From Streptomyces sp. CB01635 (GTDB taxonomy: Bacteria; Actinomycetota; Actinomycetes; Streptomycetales; Streptomycetaceae), in contig NZ_NNBL01000020.1 of assembly GCF_002803065.1 (NCBI RefSeq), positions 84,763 to 148,762 of the forward strand: a stretch of 64,000 nt of DNA, written 5' to 3'. Positions 32,778 to 41,814 of the stretch are shown piece after piece. Numbering within the stretch: the first letter of the stretch is position 1; each line of letters begins with the position of its first letter. The notes under the pieces were generated by a model. That model saw only the letters and a list, made by a program, of their open reading frames with translations. It made no database searches and was not told the DNA's origin. The position numbers and the translations under genes are program-made.

Positions 32778-33968
32778 GTGCACCTCGAATACACGCCCGA
32801 GCAACAGCAGTTGCGCGCGGAGCTGCGCGCCTACTTCGCGGAGCTGGTGCCCGACAACGCGTACGCCCGCTACGAGGATCCGGCCGCGCAGAAGCGGTTC
32901 TACCGCGAGACGGTGCGCCGGCTCGGCACCGACGGATGGCTCGGCGTCGGGTGGCCGAAGGAGTACGGCGGGCGCGGCCTGACGCCCATGGAACAGTTCA
33001 TCTTCTTCGACGAGGCCGCGCAGGCGGGCGTGCCCCTGCCGCTCATGGCGCTCAACACCGTCGGCCCCACGATCATGCAGTACGGCAGCGACGAGCAGAA
33101 GGCGTACTTCCTGCCGAGGATCCTCTCCGGAGAGCTCGACTTCGCCATCGGCTACAGCGAGCCCGACGCGGGCACCGACCTCGCCGCGCTCAAGACGCGG
33201 GCGGTGCGCGACGGGGACGAGGCAACCGGCCACTACACGGTGAACGGGCAGAAGATCTGGACGACCAACGGCGACACGGCCGACTGGGTGTGGCTCGCCG
33301 TGCGCACCGACCCGGACGCCCCGCCGCACAAGGGCATCACCATGCTCCTGGTGCCGACGTCGGACCCCGGCTACTCCTGCACCATCATCAACACCCTTGC
33401 CTCGCACGACACCACGGCCAGCTACTACGAGAACATCCGGGTTCCCGTCAGCCGCCGCGTCGGTGAGGAGAACAAGGGTTGGCGCCTCATCACCAACCAG
33501 CTCAACCACGAGCGCGTGACGCTCGCCGCCCACGGCACCATGGCGATCCGCGCGCTGCGCGACGTGCAGCGCTGGGCCATGGACACCAAGCTCGCCGACG
33601 GGCGCCGCGTCATCGACCTCGGCTGGGTGCGCAAGCGCCTCGCCCAGACGCACACCCGGCTCGACGCGATGAAACTCCTCAACTGGCAGATGGTGAACGC
33701 CGTCCAGGAAGGCAGCCTCACCCCGCAGGACGCCTCCGCCGTAAAGGTGTACGGCTCCGAGGCGCGCCGCGAGGCGTACGCCTGGCTGATGGAGGTCGTC
33801 GCCGCGGCGGGAGCGCTCAAGGAGGGCTCGGCGGGCGCCGTCCTGCACGGCGAACTCGAACGCGGCTACCGATCAGCCGTGATCTTCACGTTCGGCGGCG
33901 GCAACAACGAGATCCAGCGCGAGATCATCTCCTGGATAGGCCTGGGCATGCCCCGCGTCCGCCGCTGA
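32778..33968 (+). CDS. Acyl-CoA dehydrogenase, FadE26/ChsE4-like
   Basis: A 396-residue FAD enzyme introducing a 2,3 double bond into acyl-CoA. Motifs: GWLGVGWPKEYGGRGL, FAIGYSEPDAGTDLAALKTR (FAD and substrate loop), NGQKIWTTNGDTADWVWLAV and the C-terminal TFGGGNNEIQREIISWIGLG. From memory the whole length reads very like mycobacterial FadE26 (Rv3504), one subunit of the heterotetrameric ChsE4-ChsE5 steroid side-chain dehydrogenase. No FadE27-like partner is adjacent, so it may form a homomer or pair with a distant subunit. GTG 32778 has AGGAGGGG 3-8 nt upstream; the frame is open further upstream without a site. Confidence 0.85.
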   Translation: MHLEYTPEQQQLRAELRAYFAELVPDNAYARYEDPAAQKRFYRETVRRLGTDGWLGVGWPKEYGGRGLTPMEQFIFFDEAAQAGVPLPLMALNTVGPTIMQYGSDEQKAYFLPRILSGELDFAIGYSEPDAGTDLAALKTRAVRDGDEATGHYTVNGQKIWTTNGDTADWVWLAVRTDPDAPPHKGITMLLVPTSDPGYSCTIINTLASHDTTASYYENIRVPVSRRVGEENKGWRLITNQLNHERVTLAAHGTMAIRALRDVQRWAMDTKLADGRRVIDLGWVRKRLAQTHTRLDAMKLLNWQMVNAVQEGSLTPQDASAVKVYGSEARREAYAWLMEVVAAAGALKEGSAGAVLHGELERGYRSAVIFTFGGGNNEIQREIISWIGLGMPRVRR

Positions 33969-34001
33969 GGCGCCTTTTCGTACGGTCGTTGGGACGCGGG
34001 G

Positions 34002-34700
34002 TCAGCCGAGCTGCCCGGACGGCCGCATGGTGATGTGGTTGATGTCCACGCCCGCGGGCTGGTTGACGGCGAAGACGATCGTGTCCGCGATGTGTTCGGC
34101 GGTCATCGCCGGCGCCGCCTCGGGGGTGCCGCCGCGCTGGTCCCAGAACGGGGTGTCCACCACCCCGGGGGCGATGACGGTCACGCCGACCCCGTCCTTG
34201 CCGACCAGCAGCCGGGTGTTCTCGGCCAGCGCGTGCGCGGCCCACTTGGTGACCGAGTACAGGTTGCCGGGCGTGTTGCGCACCCCCGCGACCGAACCGA
34301 TGATCACGATCCGGCCCTTGGACGCCCTGAGGTGCGGCAGGGTCTCCCGCACCAGCAGGGCCGGGCCCAGGACGTTGGTGAGGACCATGGCGCGCATGTC
34401 CTCGGGGGCGTGGCTCTCCAGGTTGCCGGGCAGTGAGAAACCGGCGTTGGCGATGACGTTGTCCAGCCGGTCCCACGCGTCCACCACGTGGCGCACGGCG
34501 GAGGCGACGTCGTGTTCGTCGCTGGTGTCGCCTGGGATCGTCAGCAGCCGCTCGCCCGCTGCGGCCGAAGCGGCGAAGGCGGCGAGCTTGTCCGCGTCAC
34601 GTCCGGTGACGGCCACGCGGTGGCCCTGCTTGAGCAGGGCGCGGGCGGTGGCGGCGCCGATTCCGGTCGAGCCACCGGTGATCAGCGTGACGGGTTCCAT
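34002..34700 (-). CDS. Short-chain dehydrogenase/reductase
   Basis: A 232-residue NAD(P)-dependent SDR. TLITGGSTGIGAATARALLK is the nucleotide loop (TGxxxGxG), NVIANAGFS the NAG motif, then IVIIGSVAGVRNTPGNLYSV with catalytic Ser and TPGNLYSVTKWAAHALAE with the Y-x-x-x-K pair. VIAPGVVDTPFWDQ follows. The arginine after the loop (VTGRDADKL) suggests preference for NADPH. AGGAGG lies 7 nt before ATG 34700. It is convergent with the FadE26-like gene (33-bp gap), so the two are not an operon. The substrate is unknown. Confidence 0.88.
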   Translation of the reverse strand: MEPVTLITGGSTGIGAATARALLKQGHRVAVTGRDADKLAAFAASAAAGERLLTIPGDTSDEHDVASAVRHVVDAWDRLDNVIANAGFSLPGNLESHAPEDMRAMVLTNVLGPALLVRETLPHLRASKGRIVIIGSVAGVRNTPGNLYSVTKWAAHALAENTRLLVGKDGVGVTVIAPGVVDTPFWDQRGGTPEAAPAMTAEHIADTIVFAVNQPAGVDINHITMRPSGQLG

Positions 34701-34827
34701 GTGACGGCCTCCTGCGTGGTGTGGCCATCGGGGATCCGCCGGGATCCTGGACGTCGATGAACGCGTGGTGGCGCGTGAGGTCGACCGGCTCCGGGCCCCG
34801 GTTCCCCGGAACGCCCGCACTATAACT

Positions 34828-36294
34828 TCAGGGGAACCGCAGAGGCTCTCCGTAACTGGGCCGGGGGGAAGGCTGCAGCCCTGCGTCACGGGCTCGCTGA
34901 GACGTCCATGCCGCCCACAGCAGGATGGCCGAGATCCCCAGGACGGCGCCGACCACATCCGGGACGGTGGGCCCCCGGCCCGACGGAAACACCATGAGAA
35001 CCACAACGACGACCGCCGTCTTGACCCGGGTGTCCGCCAGCGGGCGCCATGCGACGGTGGCCAGGGGCACCGCACCCCACAGCAGGTACCAGCCTTGCAC
35101 GGCTGGAGCACACACCACCAAAGCCAACAACCCCAGGGCCGCGGCGCGTTCGGCGCCGAGGCGAGGAGCGCGTGCCAGGAAGTACAAGGCGCCGCAGGCC
35201 CCTGCCAAGGTGCCGATCGTACGCATCACTGTCACCGGGTCCGGCGTGGTGTCCCAGCCGGCTTCGGTCCCGATCCACCTCAGCAGCCGCCCGACGTCCG
35301 TGGCCACCGACATCGGCGTGTACGAGTGGGCCGGCGTGCGGATCGTATGGAGCCAACCCCAGCCCAGCCCGCTGAGCGTCACTGTCAGCACCAGCGTCCC
35401 GACGGCCGCGAGGAGGATCCCCGCCGCGCGGCCCAAGCGTCGCCACCGGCCCGTCTGACCGGCGACTGCCACCAGGGCGGCGCACCCCAACGCCACCGCG
35501 GCCGGGGCCTTCACCAACGCGGCGCACGTCAGCGCGACAACGCCCAGAACCCATCGTCCCGACCGGCACGCCACAAGACCGGTCATCATCAAGCCGAGCA
35601 TCAGCGCCTCGTTGTGCGCCCCGCCCACCAGGTGGGCCAGCACCAGCGGATTCAACGACGCTGCCCACCAGGCGCCTGAGCCGTCGCCGCCCGACCGGGT
35701 CGCGAGCCACTGAACCGACCAGGCCAGCAGGGCGAGCCCCGCGAGCGCGGCCACCCGATGGAGCACGACAGCGGCGACCACATGGTGTTCGCCGGTCACG
35801 AAGACCACGGCCCGACTCACAAGAACGGACAGGGGGCCGTACGGAGCCGGCGCGTCCCGCCACACTTCGGGGACATTTGCTGCGAGATGCCCGCCGAGTG
35901 CCGAGGGCCCGACTTCGTACACGTTCCAGGAGCGCCCGGCCAGTGCGCCCTGGGCCACGTAGCTGTAGATGTCCATGCTGAACAGCGCCGGCGCCGGGAG
36001 CAGAGGCAGCGCCCAGCCGCCCAGCGTGAGCCACTGGCGCCGTCTGCTCATCACCGCGCCGGCCCGCAGCAGCGTGCCCAACTGCCACCAGGACCAGAGC
36101 AGCAGACTGAGTCCCGCATACGCCGCCGTCGCACCGATCAGCGCGAGGGCGGGTCCCGGGGCTCCCCAGATCCCGTCCGGCACGCCGCGCGGCAGCGCGC
36201 CGGCGCCCCAGGCACCGCATGAGAGCAACGCAGAACCCCACATGCCGCGCTGTGCCCAGACCCGAATACCGCTATCCGCCGCTCTCATTCGCAC
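34828..36294 (-). CDS. mptB: MptB-type polyprenol-phosphomannose-dependent mannosyltransferase
   Basis: A 488-residue integral membrane glycosyltransferase of the GT-C class with about 12 helices. The family loop FSMDIYSYVAQGALAGRSWN carries the acidic residue expected in the catalytic first external loop. Other family pieces are YGPLSVLVSRAVVF, NPLVLAHLVGGAHNEALML and CAPAVQGWYLLWGAVPLA. MptA/MptB extend alpha-1,6-mannan cores of lipomannan in corynebacteria and mycobacteria; in streptomycetes homologues exist but their product is less clear. The ATG at 36294 gives MRMRAADSG; shorter starts are possible. It stands alone, divergent from the MFS gene. Confidence 0.8.
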   Translation of the reverse strand: MRMRAADSGIRVWAQRGMWGSALLSCGAWGAGALPRGVPDGIWGAPGPALALIGATAAYAGLSLLLWSWWQLGTLLRAGAVMSRRRQWLTLGGWALPLLPAPALFSMDIYSYVAQGALAGRSWNVYEVGPSALGGHLAANVPEVWRDAPAPYGPLSVLVSRAVVFVTGEHHVVAAVVLHRVAALAGLALLAWSVQWLATRSGGDGSGAWWAASLNPLVLAHLVGGAHNEALMLGLMMTGLVACRSGRWVLGVVALTCAALVKAPAAVALGCAALVAVAGQTGRWRRLGRAAGILLAAVGTLVLTVTLSGLGWGWLHTIRTPAHSYTPMSVATDVGRLLRWIGTEAGWDTTPDPVTVMRTIGTLAGACGALYFLARAPRLGAERAAALGLLALVVCAPAVQGWYLLWGAVPLATVAWRPLADTRVKTAVVVVVLMVFPSGRGPTVPDVVGAVLGISAILLWAAWTSQRARDAGLQPSPRPSYGEPLRFP

Positions 36295-36519
36295 GAAGGT
36301 AGAGCGCTTTCCGGATCACCGCACCAGCTCTGCCCCAATGAACGGCAAACGCCGGATGTCACCTGTGTCTGCGGCCGGGATGGGTTCATGGTCACAGCTT
36401 GGATCATGCGCCGCTGCCGAGTCCACGGGCGTGCCCACGATGTGGACATGCGGAGGGGTGAATTCCGGCCGGTGCATACGATCCGACGGTACGTCCTCGC
36501 ACCACACCGGAAGGCGCTC

Positions 36520-38004
36520 GTGAGTTCCACCTCCCCCCTGTCCACCAGCACATCTCCGGTGACGCCGTCGGGCACGGTACTGATCCGCTCCGCGGCCGAC
36601 GTCTCCGATCTCGTCAACTCGGGCACGGCGCGGGGCCGGCACGCCAAGATGATCGTGATCATCGCGCTCGGCGGCATCTTCCTCGACGCGTACGACCTGA
36701 GCTCCCTGGCCTACGGGCTGCCCGACATCACCCGGCAGTTCGGCCTCAGCTCCACCATGGCCGGCACGGTCACCGCCTCGATCAGCGTCGGTTCGCTCCT
36801 CGGCGCCCTCGTCGGCGGCTGGCTCGTCGACCGGATCGGCCGCTACCGCGTCTTCATGGCCAACATGCTCTTCTTCGTCGCCACCGCGCTGGTGTGCGCG
36901 GTCGCGCAGGACGTGTGGACGCTGATCGCCGCGCGCTTCGTGATGGGCATCGGCGTCGGCATGGACATCCCGGTCGCGATCGCGTTCCTCGCCGAGTTCT
37001 CCCGGCTGCACGGCAAGGGCAGCAAGGGCTCTCGCACGGCCGCCTGGTCACCCGCCTGGTACACCGCGACCAGCGGCTGCTACCTCGTGATCATGGTGCT
37101 GTACTTCGTCCTGCCGGACGCCCAGTTGGGCTGGCTGTGGCGGTTCACCGTCGGCTTCGGCGCGGTCCCCGCGCTGCTGGTACTGCTGCTGCGCCGGCGC
37201 TACATGAACGAGTCCCCGACCTGGGCCGCCGACCAGGGCGACCTGGAAGGCGCGGCGAAGATCCTGCGGCAGTCGTACGGCGTGGACGCGCGCGTCGCCG
37301 ACGACGCGCCCAAGACGGCGCCCCGCCCGCCCCGCACCGGCCTCGGCGCGTACGCGCGGCTCTTCGCCCCGCCGTACCGCACGCGCACGATCCAGTCGGT
37401 GGCGGTCGGTCTTGCGGAGACCTTCGGCTACAACGCGGTCGCGTTCGGACTGCCGATCATCATCGCCACGCTGATGACCCAGGGCCCGCTCACCACGATC
37501 GCGTCCTCCTTCGCCCTGAACCTCGTCTTCGCCCTGACCGGCGGGCTGCTCGGCATCCGCTGGGCGTCGACCCGCGGCGCCTGGCCGATGATGACGCTGG
37601 GCTTCGCGATCCAGTTCGTCGCCATCACGGTGCTCGGCCTCATCGGGGATCCGTCCGGGACGGCCGTCGTGACGGCGGGCATCCTGATGCTCGGCGCGTT
37701 CATGTTCGCGCAGGGCTTCGGCCCCGGCGCACACATCATGAGCTACGCCTCGCTGGGCTTCCCGACGTCGATGCGCGGTGTCAGTATCGGCTTCAACCAG
37801 GCCGTACTGCGCCTGGGTTCGACCTTGACCCTCTTCTTCTTCCCCATCCTCAGCACCGGCCTCGGCACCCACGTCTACTGGGTCATCCTCGCCGCCCCCG
37901 TCCTCGGCCTGACGGCCCTACTGGCGAAGCGCTGGGAGCCGATCGGCTTCGACGCGGACGCGGAGGAACGGAGCCGGTCCGGGCTGACGGCATCCAAGGC
38001 CTGA
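36520..38004 (+). CDS. MFS transporter of the sugar/aromatic-acid type
   Basis: A 494-residue major-facilitator protein with 12 predicted helices. IALGGIFLDAYDLSSLAYGL (helix 1 with D-x-x-D) and GALVGGWLVDRIGRYRVFMA (the G-x-x-x-D-R-x-G-R-R/Y loop between helices 2 and 3) are characteristic, as is ARFVMGIGVGMDIPVAIAFL. Such proteins import aromatic acids, dicarboxylates or metabolites with protons. The central loop (HEAPKTAPRPPRTG-like) is short. GTG 36520 is chosen with GGAAGG 6-7 nt upstream; longer frames lack any site. A strong hairpin terminator (38016-38054) follows. Confidence 0.85.
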   Translation: MSSTSPLSTSTSPVTPSGTVLIRSAADVSDLVNSGTARGRHAKMIVIIALGGIFLDAYDLSSLAYGLPDITRQFGLSSTMAGTVTASISVGSLLGALVGGWLVDRIGRYRVFMANMLFFVATALVCAVAQDVWTLIAARFVMGIGVGMDIPVAIAFLAEFSRLHGKGSKGSRTAAWSPAWYTATSGCYLVIMVLYFVLPDAQLGWLWRFTVGFGAVPALLVLLLRRRYMNESPTWAADQGDLEGAAKILRQSYGVDARVADDAPKTAPRPPRTGLGAYARLFAPPYRTRTIQSVAVGLAETFGYNAVAFGLPIIIATLMTQGPLTTIASSFALNLVFALTGGLLGIRWASTRGAWPMMTLGFAIQFVAITVLGLIGDPSGTAVVTAGILMLGAFMFAQGFGPGAHIMSYASLGFPTSMRGVSIGFNQAVLRLGSTLTLFFFPILSTGLGTHVYWVILAAPVLGLTALLAKRWEPIGFDADAEERSRSGLTASKA

Positions 38005-38015
38005 AGGACCGAACA

Positions 38016-38054
38016 CCTGTGCCCCGACCGACAACACGTCGCTCGGGGCACAGG
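38016..38054. terminator. 12-bp hairpin between convergent genes
   Basis: CCTGTGCCCCGA (38016-38027) pairs perfectly with TCGGGGCACAGG (38043-38054) across 15 nt. It ends MFS transcription and possibly that of the convergent gene stopping at 38075. Confidence 0.75.
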
Positions 38055-38074
38055 CGTTCAGGCGGCGCGAGTGC

Positions 38075-38437
38075 CTACTGGCCCTCGTCGCACATGCCTT
38101 CCTCCAGTTCGGAGATCGGCCGGTCGCCGGAGGCGACGCAGATCCACTGCGTGGGTTCCTCGGCGTACGCCCAGCTGCGGGGGTCGGTGAGGAGCTCGGT
38201 CAGCTCCTCACCGGTGACCTCCTGGCCCGCGCCGTACGCGGGCCACTCGTCCGACCGGAACACCCGGATGAACCCCAGGGGCTGCCAGCAGGCGATGAGC
38301 CGGGCGAAGCGCGGAATGTGTTTCTTCCACTCCTCCTCGTCCTCGCCCTGTGTCCAGTCGGCGAGCACGGCCCAGAGGTCGGAGGCCTCTCCACCGTTGA
38401 CGTAGAGGCAGTATTCGTCGTCGGCCCAGTCCTTCAC
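38075..38437 (-). CDS. Small acidic protein of unknown function
   Basis: About 120 residues, soluble and acidic, with many tryptophans. Pieces: DEYCLYVNGGEASDLWAVLA, HIPRFARLIACWQPLGFIRV and WICVASGDRPISELEEGMCD. There is no membrane helix or known motif; I do not recognise the family. The frame is open to 38683, but GTG 38437 has GAGGAG 6 nt upstream, while the ATG at 38494 has no site and adds low-complexity sequence, so the shorter form is chosen. Confidence 0.65.
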   Translation of the reverse strand: MKDWADDEYCLYVNGGEASDLWAVLADWTQGEDEEEWKKHIPRFARLIACWQPLGFIRVFRSDEWPAYGAGQEVTGEELTELLTDPRSWAYAEEPTQWICVASGDRPISELEEGMCDEGQ

Positions 38438-38618
38438 GGAAAGCTCCTCATCCCAGCCGCTCGACCACCCATCGGCCCTCCTCGAAGGAGGCATCGGATT
38501 CCCGCCCGGCCGCCGCGCCGTCGACCGGTGCGCCAACCCGCCGTAGCGTTGTACCAAAGCGCCGAGCAGAGATCCTCGATCGCACTGGGCACCGCTGATT
38601 CGGGAGAGGGGCGATGGT

Positions 38619-39575
38619 GTGGAGGGCACAGGAGTGGAAGAGGGGCGGGGTGACCCGGGGCTCTTCGGGCCCGGTTCGGTCACCTGGCAGCTGCACGCGG
38701 ATCCGATGATGTGGGTCGCCGGTGTGCGTGCGCTCTACTTTCAGGCGCTCTTGCCGCGTGCCGTGCGGGGCGTCATGCAGAACTCGGACTTCCGGAAGGA
38801 TGCCTGGGGGCGGCTGATGCGGACGGCCGGGTTCGTCGGTACGACCACGTACGGGACCACTGAGGCCGCCGAGCGTGCCGGTGCCCGCGTGCGGAAGATC
38901 CACAGCCATCTCAAGGTCACCGACCCCGGCACCGGTGAGCGGTACGGCGTCGATGAGCCGGAGCTGCTCCTGTGGGTGCACTGCGCAGAGATCGACTCCT
39001 ACCTCCACGTCGCGCGCCGCTCCGGGTTCCGGCTCACCGACGCGCAGGCCGACCAGTACATCTCCGAACACCGCACCAGCGCCCGGCTGGTGGGCCTCGA
39101 CCCCGCCGACGTGCCCGGCGACCGGGCCCAACTCGCCGCGTACTTCGAGGAGATGAGACCCCTTCTCGCCGCGGGTCCGGAGGCCCAGGATGTCGACGAC
39201 TTCCTGCGCAGACCGCCCGTCCACCCGCTGCTGATCCCGGCGCGCGCGACGCTCTGGAGGCGCGTGTCGCATCTGGCGTACGCCTCTCTGCCGCCGTACG
39301 CCCACGAGTTGTACGGCAGGCAGGCCCCGGCACCGACCGCCGTGACCCGAGGGCTGCGGTTCACCGGCACCGTCCTGCGCTGCGTTCCCGCACGTGTGCG
39401 CTGGCAGCTCCCGCCGAAACACATCCTGCGCGCCATGTCACGACTCGGCCCCGGCAGCCGCCCGGCACCGTACAAAATCGGGAGTCGGACGGCCATACTG
39501 GACAGGCCGGGGAGGGCGCAGCGAGGCGACGGGGGCGACAGCACGAGATGCCGGAGTCGGGGGAGACCAGGCTGA
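38619..39575 (+). CDS. MpaB-family (DUF2236) oxygenase-like protein
   Basis: A 318-residue protein of the MpaB/latex-clearing-protein family, all-helical heme or metal oxygenases. Typical pieces: LFGPGSVTWQLHADPMMWVA, ALYFQALLPRAVRGVMQNSD, RAGARVRKIHSHLKVTDP, ELLLWVHCAEIDSYLHVARR and YISEHRTSARLVGLDPADVP. In most relatives the second piece reads Q-A-x-H-P; here the histidine is leucine. The other histidines (IHSHLK, WVH, YLH) are kept. No signal peptide is seen. GTG 38619 follows GGGAGAGGGG. The last 28 bp overlap the kinase start at 39548, so the two are translationally linked. The frame end GRPG is read through the kinase start. Confidence 0.75.
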   Translation: MEGTGVEEGRGDPGLFGPGSVTWQLHADPMMWVAGVRALYFQALLPRAVRGVMQNSDFRKDAWGRLMRTAGFVGTTTYGTTEAAERAGARVRKIHSHLKVTDPGTGERYGVDEPELLLWVHCAEIDSYLHVARRSGFRLTDAQADQYISEHRTSARLVGLDPADVPGDRAQLAAYFEEMRPLLAAGPEAQDVDDFLRRPPVHPLLIPARATLWRRVSHLAYASLPPYAHELYGRQAPAPTAVTRGLRFTGTVLRCVPARVRWQLPPKHILRAMSRLGPGSRPAPYKIGSRTAILDRPGRAQRGDGGDSTRCRSRGRPG

Positions 39576-41806
39576 TCCAGGGCCGGTACCGGCTGCTCGA
39601 TCTCATCGGGCGGGGCGGTATGGGCGAAGTGTGGCGCGCCAGGGACGAGTCGCTCGGGCGCAGAGTCGCGGTCAAGTGCCTCAAGCCGATGGGGCCGCAG
39701 CACGACCAGTCCTTCACCCGGGTCCTGCGGGAGCGCTTCCGCAGGGAGGCCCGGGTGGCGGCCGCCCTCCAGCATCGCGGGGTGACCGTCGTCCACGACT
39801 TCGGCGAGCACGAAGGCGTGCTGTACCTCGTGATGGAGCTTCTGGAGGGCAAGAACCTCAGCCAGCTCCTGGAGGACAACAAGCAGCACCCGTTACCCGT
39901 CGCCGACATCGTCGAGATCGCCGGCCAGGTCTCGTCCGCGCTCGCCTACACGCATGAACAGGGCATCGTCCACCGTGACTTGAAGCCCGCGAACATCATG
40001 CGGCTCGCCGACGGCACGGTGAAGATCTGCGACTTCGGCATCGCGCGCCTCGGCCACGACATCGGCTTCACCTCACGCCTCACCGGCACCGGCATCGCGA
40101 TGGGCACCCCGCACTACATGTCGCCCGAGCAGATCGGCGGCGACCATGTCGACCAGCGCAGCGACCTGTACTCGTTCGGCTGCGTGCTCTACGAGATCGC
40201 GACCGGGGCGCCGCCGTTCGACCTGGAGGACGCCTGGGCCGTCCTCGTCGGGCACCGCGACACCGTGCCCGAACCGCCCCGGAGGCACCGGGCCGAGCTC
40301 CCCGGCTTCCTGGACCGGATCATCGTCGACCTCCTCGCGAAGGACCCGGACGAACGGCCGCGGGACGCCCGCGAACTGGCCCGCCGGATCGGTGACGGCC
40401 GTTCCCGGTCCGGATATGTGCCGACGGGTTCGACAACCCCCTTACGCCAGACCGCGGTTGAGCCACAGCAGCCGCTTTCCCGTGAACCGCGGCTGCCGTC
40501 CTGGACGCGCGGCATGACGACGGGCCACAAGGCGGCCGGGCCGCCCCTGCTGCGCGGCACGCCGCCCGACGCGGCAGCGGGGCTGGCCGGGGAGTGGATC
40601 GCGCGCCCCGAGTCGCGGCGCGGGGAGCAGCCCGTGCGCACGGAACGCCCCACGCCGGCACCGGAGTCGGTCGCCCATCTCGCAGCCCGGCACAACGCGG
40701 GCCTGAGCCTCGGCCGGCTCGGGCGCTGGGAGGAGGCCGGCGAGGTCCACCGCGCCGTCGCGGCGGAGCGCGAGCACGTCCTCGGCCCCGACCACCCCGA
40801 GACGCTCGCCAGCCGCTACGAGGTCGCCTTCACGCTCAGCCGCACCGGCCGCCCCGCCGACGCCCTGCGCGAGTACCGCCGCGTCACCGAGGGGTGCGAG
40901 CGGGTCCTCGGCCCCGAGCACCCCGAAACGCTCGGCGCCCGGCAGGAAATGGCTTACGTCCTGGGCCAGTTGGGGCGCCACTTCGACGCGCACCAGGTGT
41001 ACACATCGGTGCTCGCGGCGCGTGAGCGGGCCATGGGACCCGACCATCCGGACACCCTGCGCTGCCGCCACAACCTCGCGTACAACCTCAGCCGGCTCGG
41101 GCGACTCGAGGACTCGTACCGCATGGCGCGTGAGGTCGCCTCGGCGCGCGCCCGCGTCCTCGGCGCCAGCCATCCGGACACGCTCGTCACGCGCTACGAA
41201 GTTGCTTACGCACTGGGTCAGTTGGGGCGCTGGACCGAGGCCCTGCGCACCTACCACGAGGTGGCACAGACACGCGGACAGGCGCTCGGCCCCGACCATC
41301 CGGACACCCTCGCCGCGCGCTACGAGGTAGGCATCAGCCTCGGCCGGCTCGGCCGCAGCGCCGAGGCCCTCGGCCTCTACCGCGACCTCATCGACGACCG
41401 TACGCGCGTCAGCGGGCCGGCCCACCCCGAGACCCTGCGCACCCGCCACGGCCTCGGCGTCAACCTCGGGCGGATGGGCCGCTGGGAGGAAGCGCTCGCC
41501 GAGGCCCGCGACGTCTGCGCGATCCGCGCCCGGGTCCTCGGGGCCGATCACCCGGACACGCTGGTCAGCCGACGCGAGGTGGCCGTCGGACTCGGCTGGC
41601 TCGGCAGGTGGTCCGACGCGCTCGCCGAGTACCGCCGGGTCGCCGCGGCCCGCGAACAGGTCCTCGGCGCCGACCACCCCGACACCCTCGCCAGCCGCAA
41701 CGACGAGGCGCACTGCCTGGAACAGCTCGGCCGCGGCACGGAAGCGGTCGAGTTGTACCGGCGGGTGGCTGCGCTGCGCCAGCAGCGGGCGTCGGGGGGA
41801 CACTGA
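39548..41806 (+). CDS. Ser/Thr protein kinase with C-terminal TPR repeats
   Basis: A 752-residue soluble Hanks-type kinase. Kinase domain about 10-275: LIGRGGMGEVWRARDESLGR (ATP loop), VAVKCLKP (lysine), IVHRDLKPANIM (catalytic loop), CDFGIARLG, and GTPHYMSPEQIGG. A linker (280-380) rich in Pro and Arg follows. Residues 381-752 form eight full 42-residue kinesin-light-chain-like TPR repeats (L-G-R-W-x-E-A then L-G-x-D-H-P-x-T-L) and one partial. No transmembrane helix is present, so it is cytoplasmic and the TPRs probably hold partner proteins. Two TTA leucine codons (39893-39895, 40442-40444) would make translation depend on the rare bldA tRNA. It overlaps the MpaB-like gene by 28 bp. Confidence 0.9.
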   Translation: MPESGETRLIQGRYRLLDLIGRGGMGEVWRARDESLGRRVAVKCLKPMGPQHDQSFTRVLRERFRREARVAAALQHRGVTVVHDFGEHEGVLYLVMELLEGKNLSQLLEDNKQHPLPVADIVEIAGQVSSALAYTHEQGIVHRDLKPANIMRLADGTVKICDFGIARLGHDIGFTSRLTGTGIAMGTPHYMSPEQIGGDHVDQRSDLYSFGCVLYEIATGAPPFDLEDAWAVLVGHRDTVPEPPRRHRAELPGFLDRIIVDLLAKDPDERPRDARELARRIGDGRSRSGYVPTGSTTPLRQTAVEPQQPLSREPRLPSWTRGMTTGHKAAGPPLLRGTPPDAAAGLAGEWIARPESRRGEQPVRTERPTPAPESVAHLAARHNAGLSLGRLGRWEEAGEVHRAVAAEREHVLGPDHPETLASRYEVAFTLSRTGRPADALREYRRVTEGCERVLGPEHPETLGARQEMAYVLGQLGRHFDAHQVYTSVLAARERAMGPDHPDTLRCRHNLAYNLSRLGRLEDSYRMAREVASARARVLGASHPDTLVTRYEVAYALGQLGRWTEALRTYHEVAQTRGQALGPDHPDTLAARYEVGISLGRLGRSAEALGLYRDLIDDRTRVSGPAHPETLRTRHGLGVNLGRMGRWEEALAEARDVCAIRARVLGADHPDTLVSRREVAVGLGWLGRWSDALAEYRRVAAAREQVLGADHPDTLASRNDEAHCLEQLGRGTEAVELYRRVAALRQQRASGGH

Positions 41807-41814
41807 GGGCTGGG

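Noticed and set aside
38619..41806. MpaB-like protein plus kinase considered as an anti-phage defence pair
   Set aside because: No nuclease, toxin, sensor-effector fusion or mobile-element context; a developmental or signalling role is simpler.
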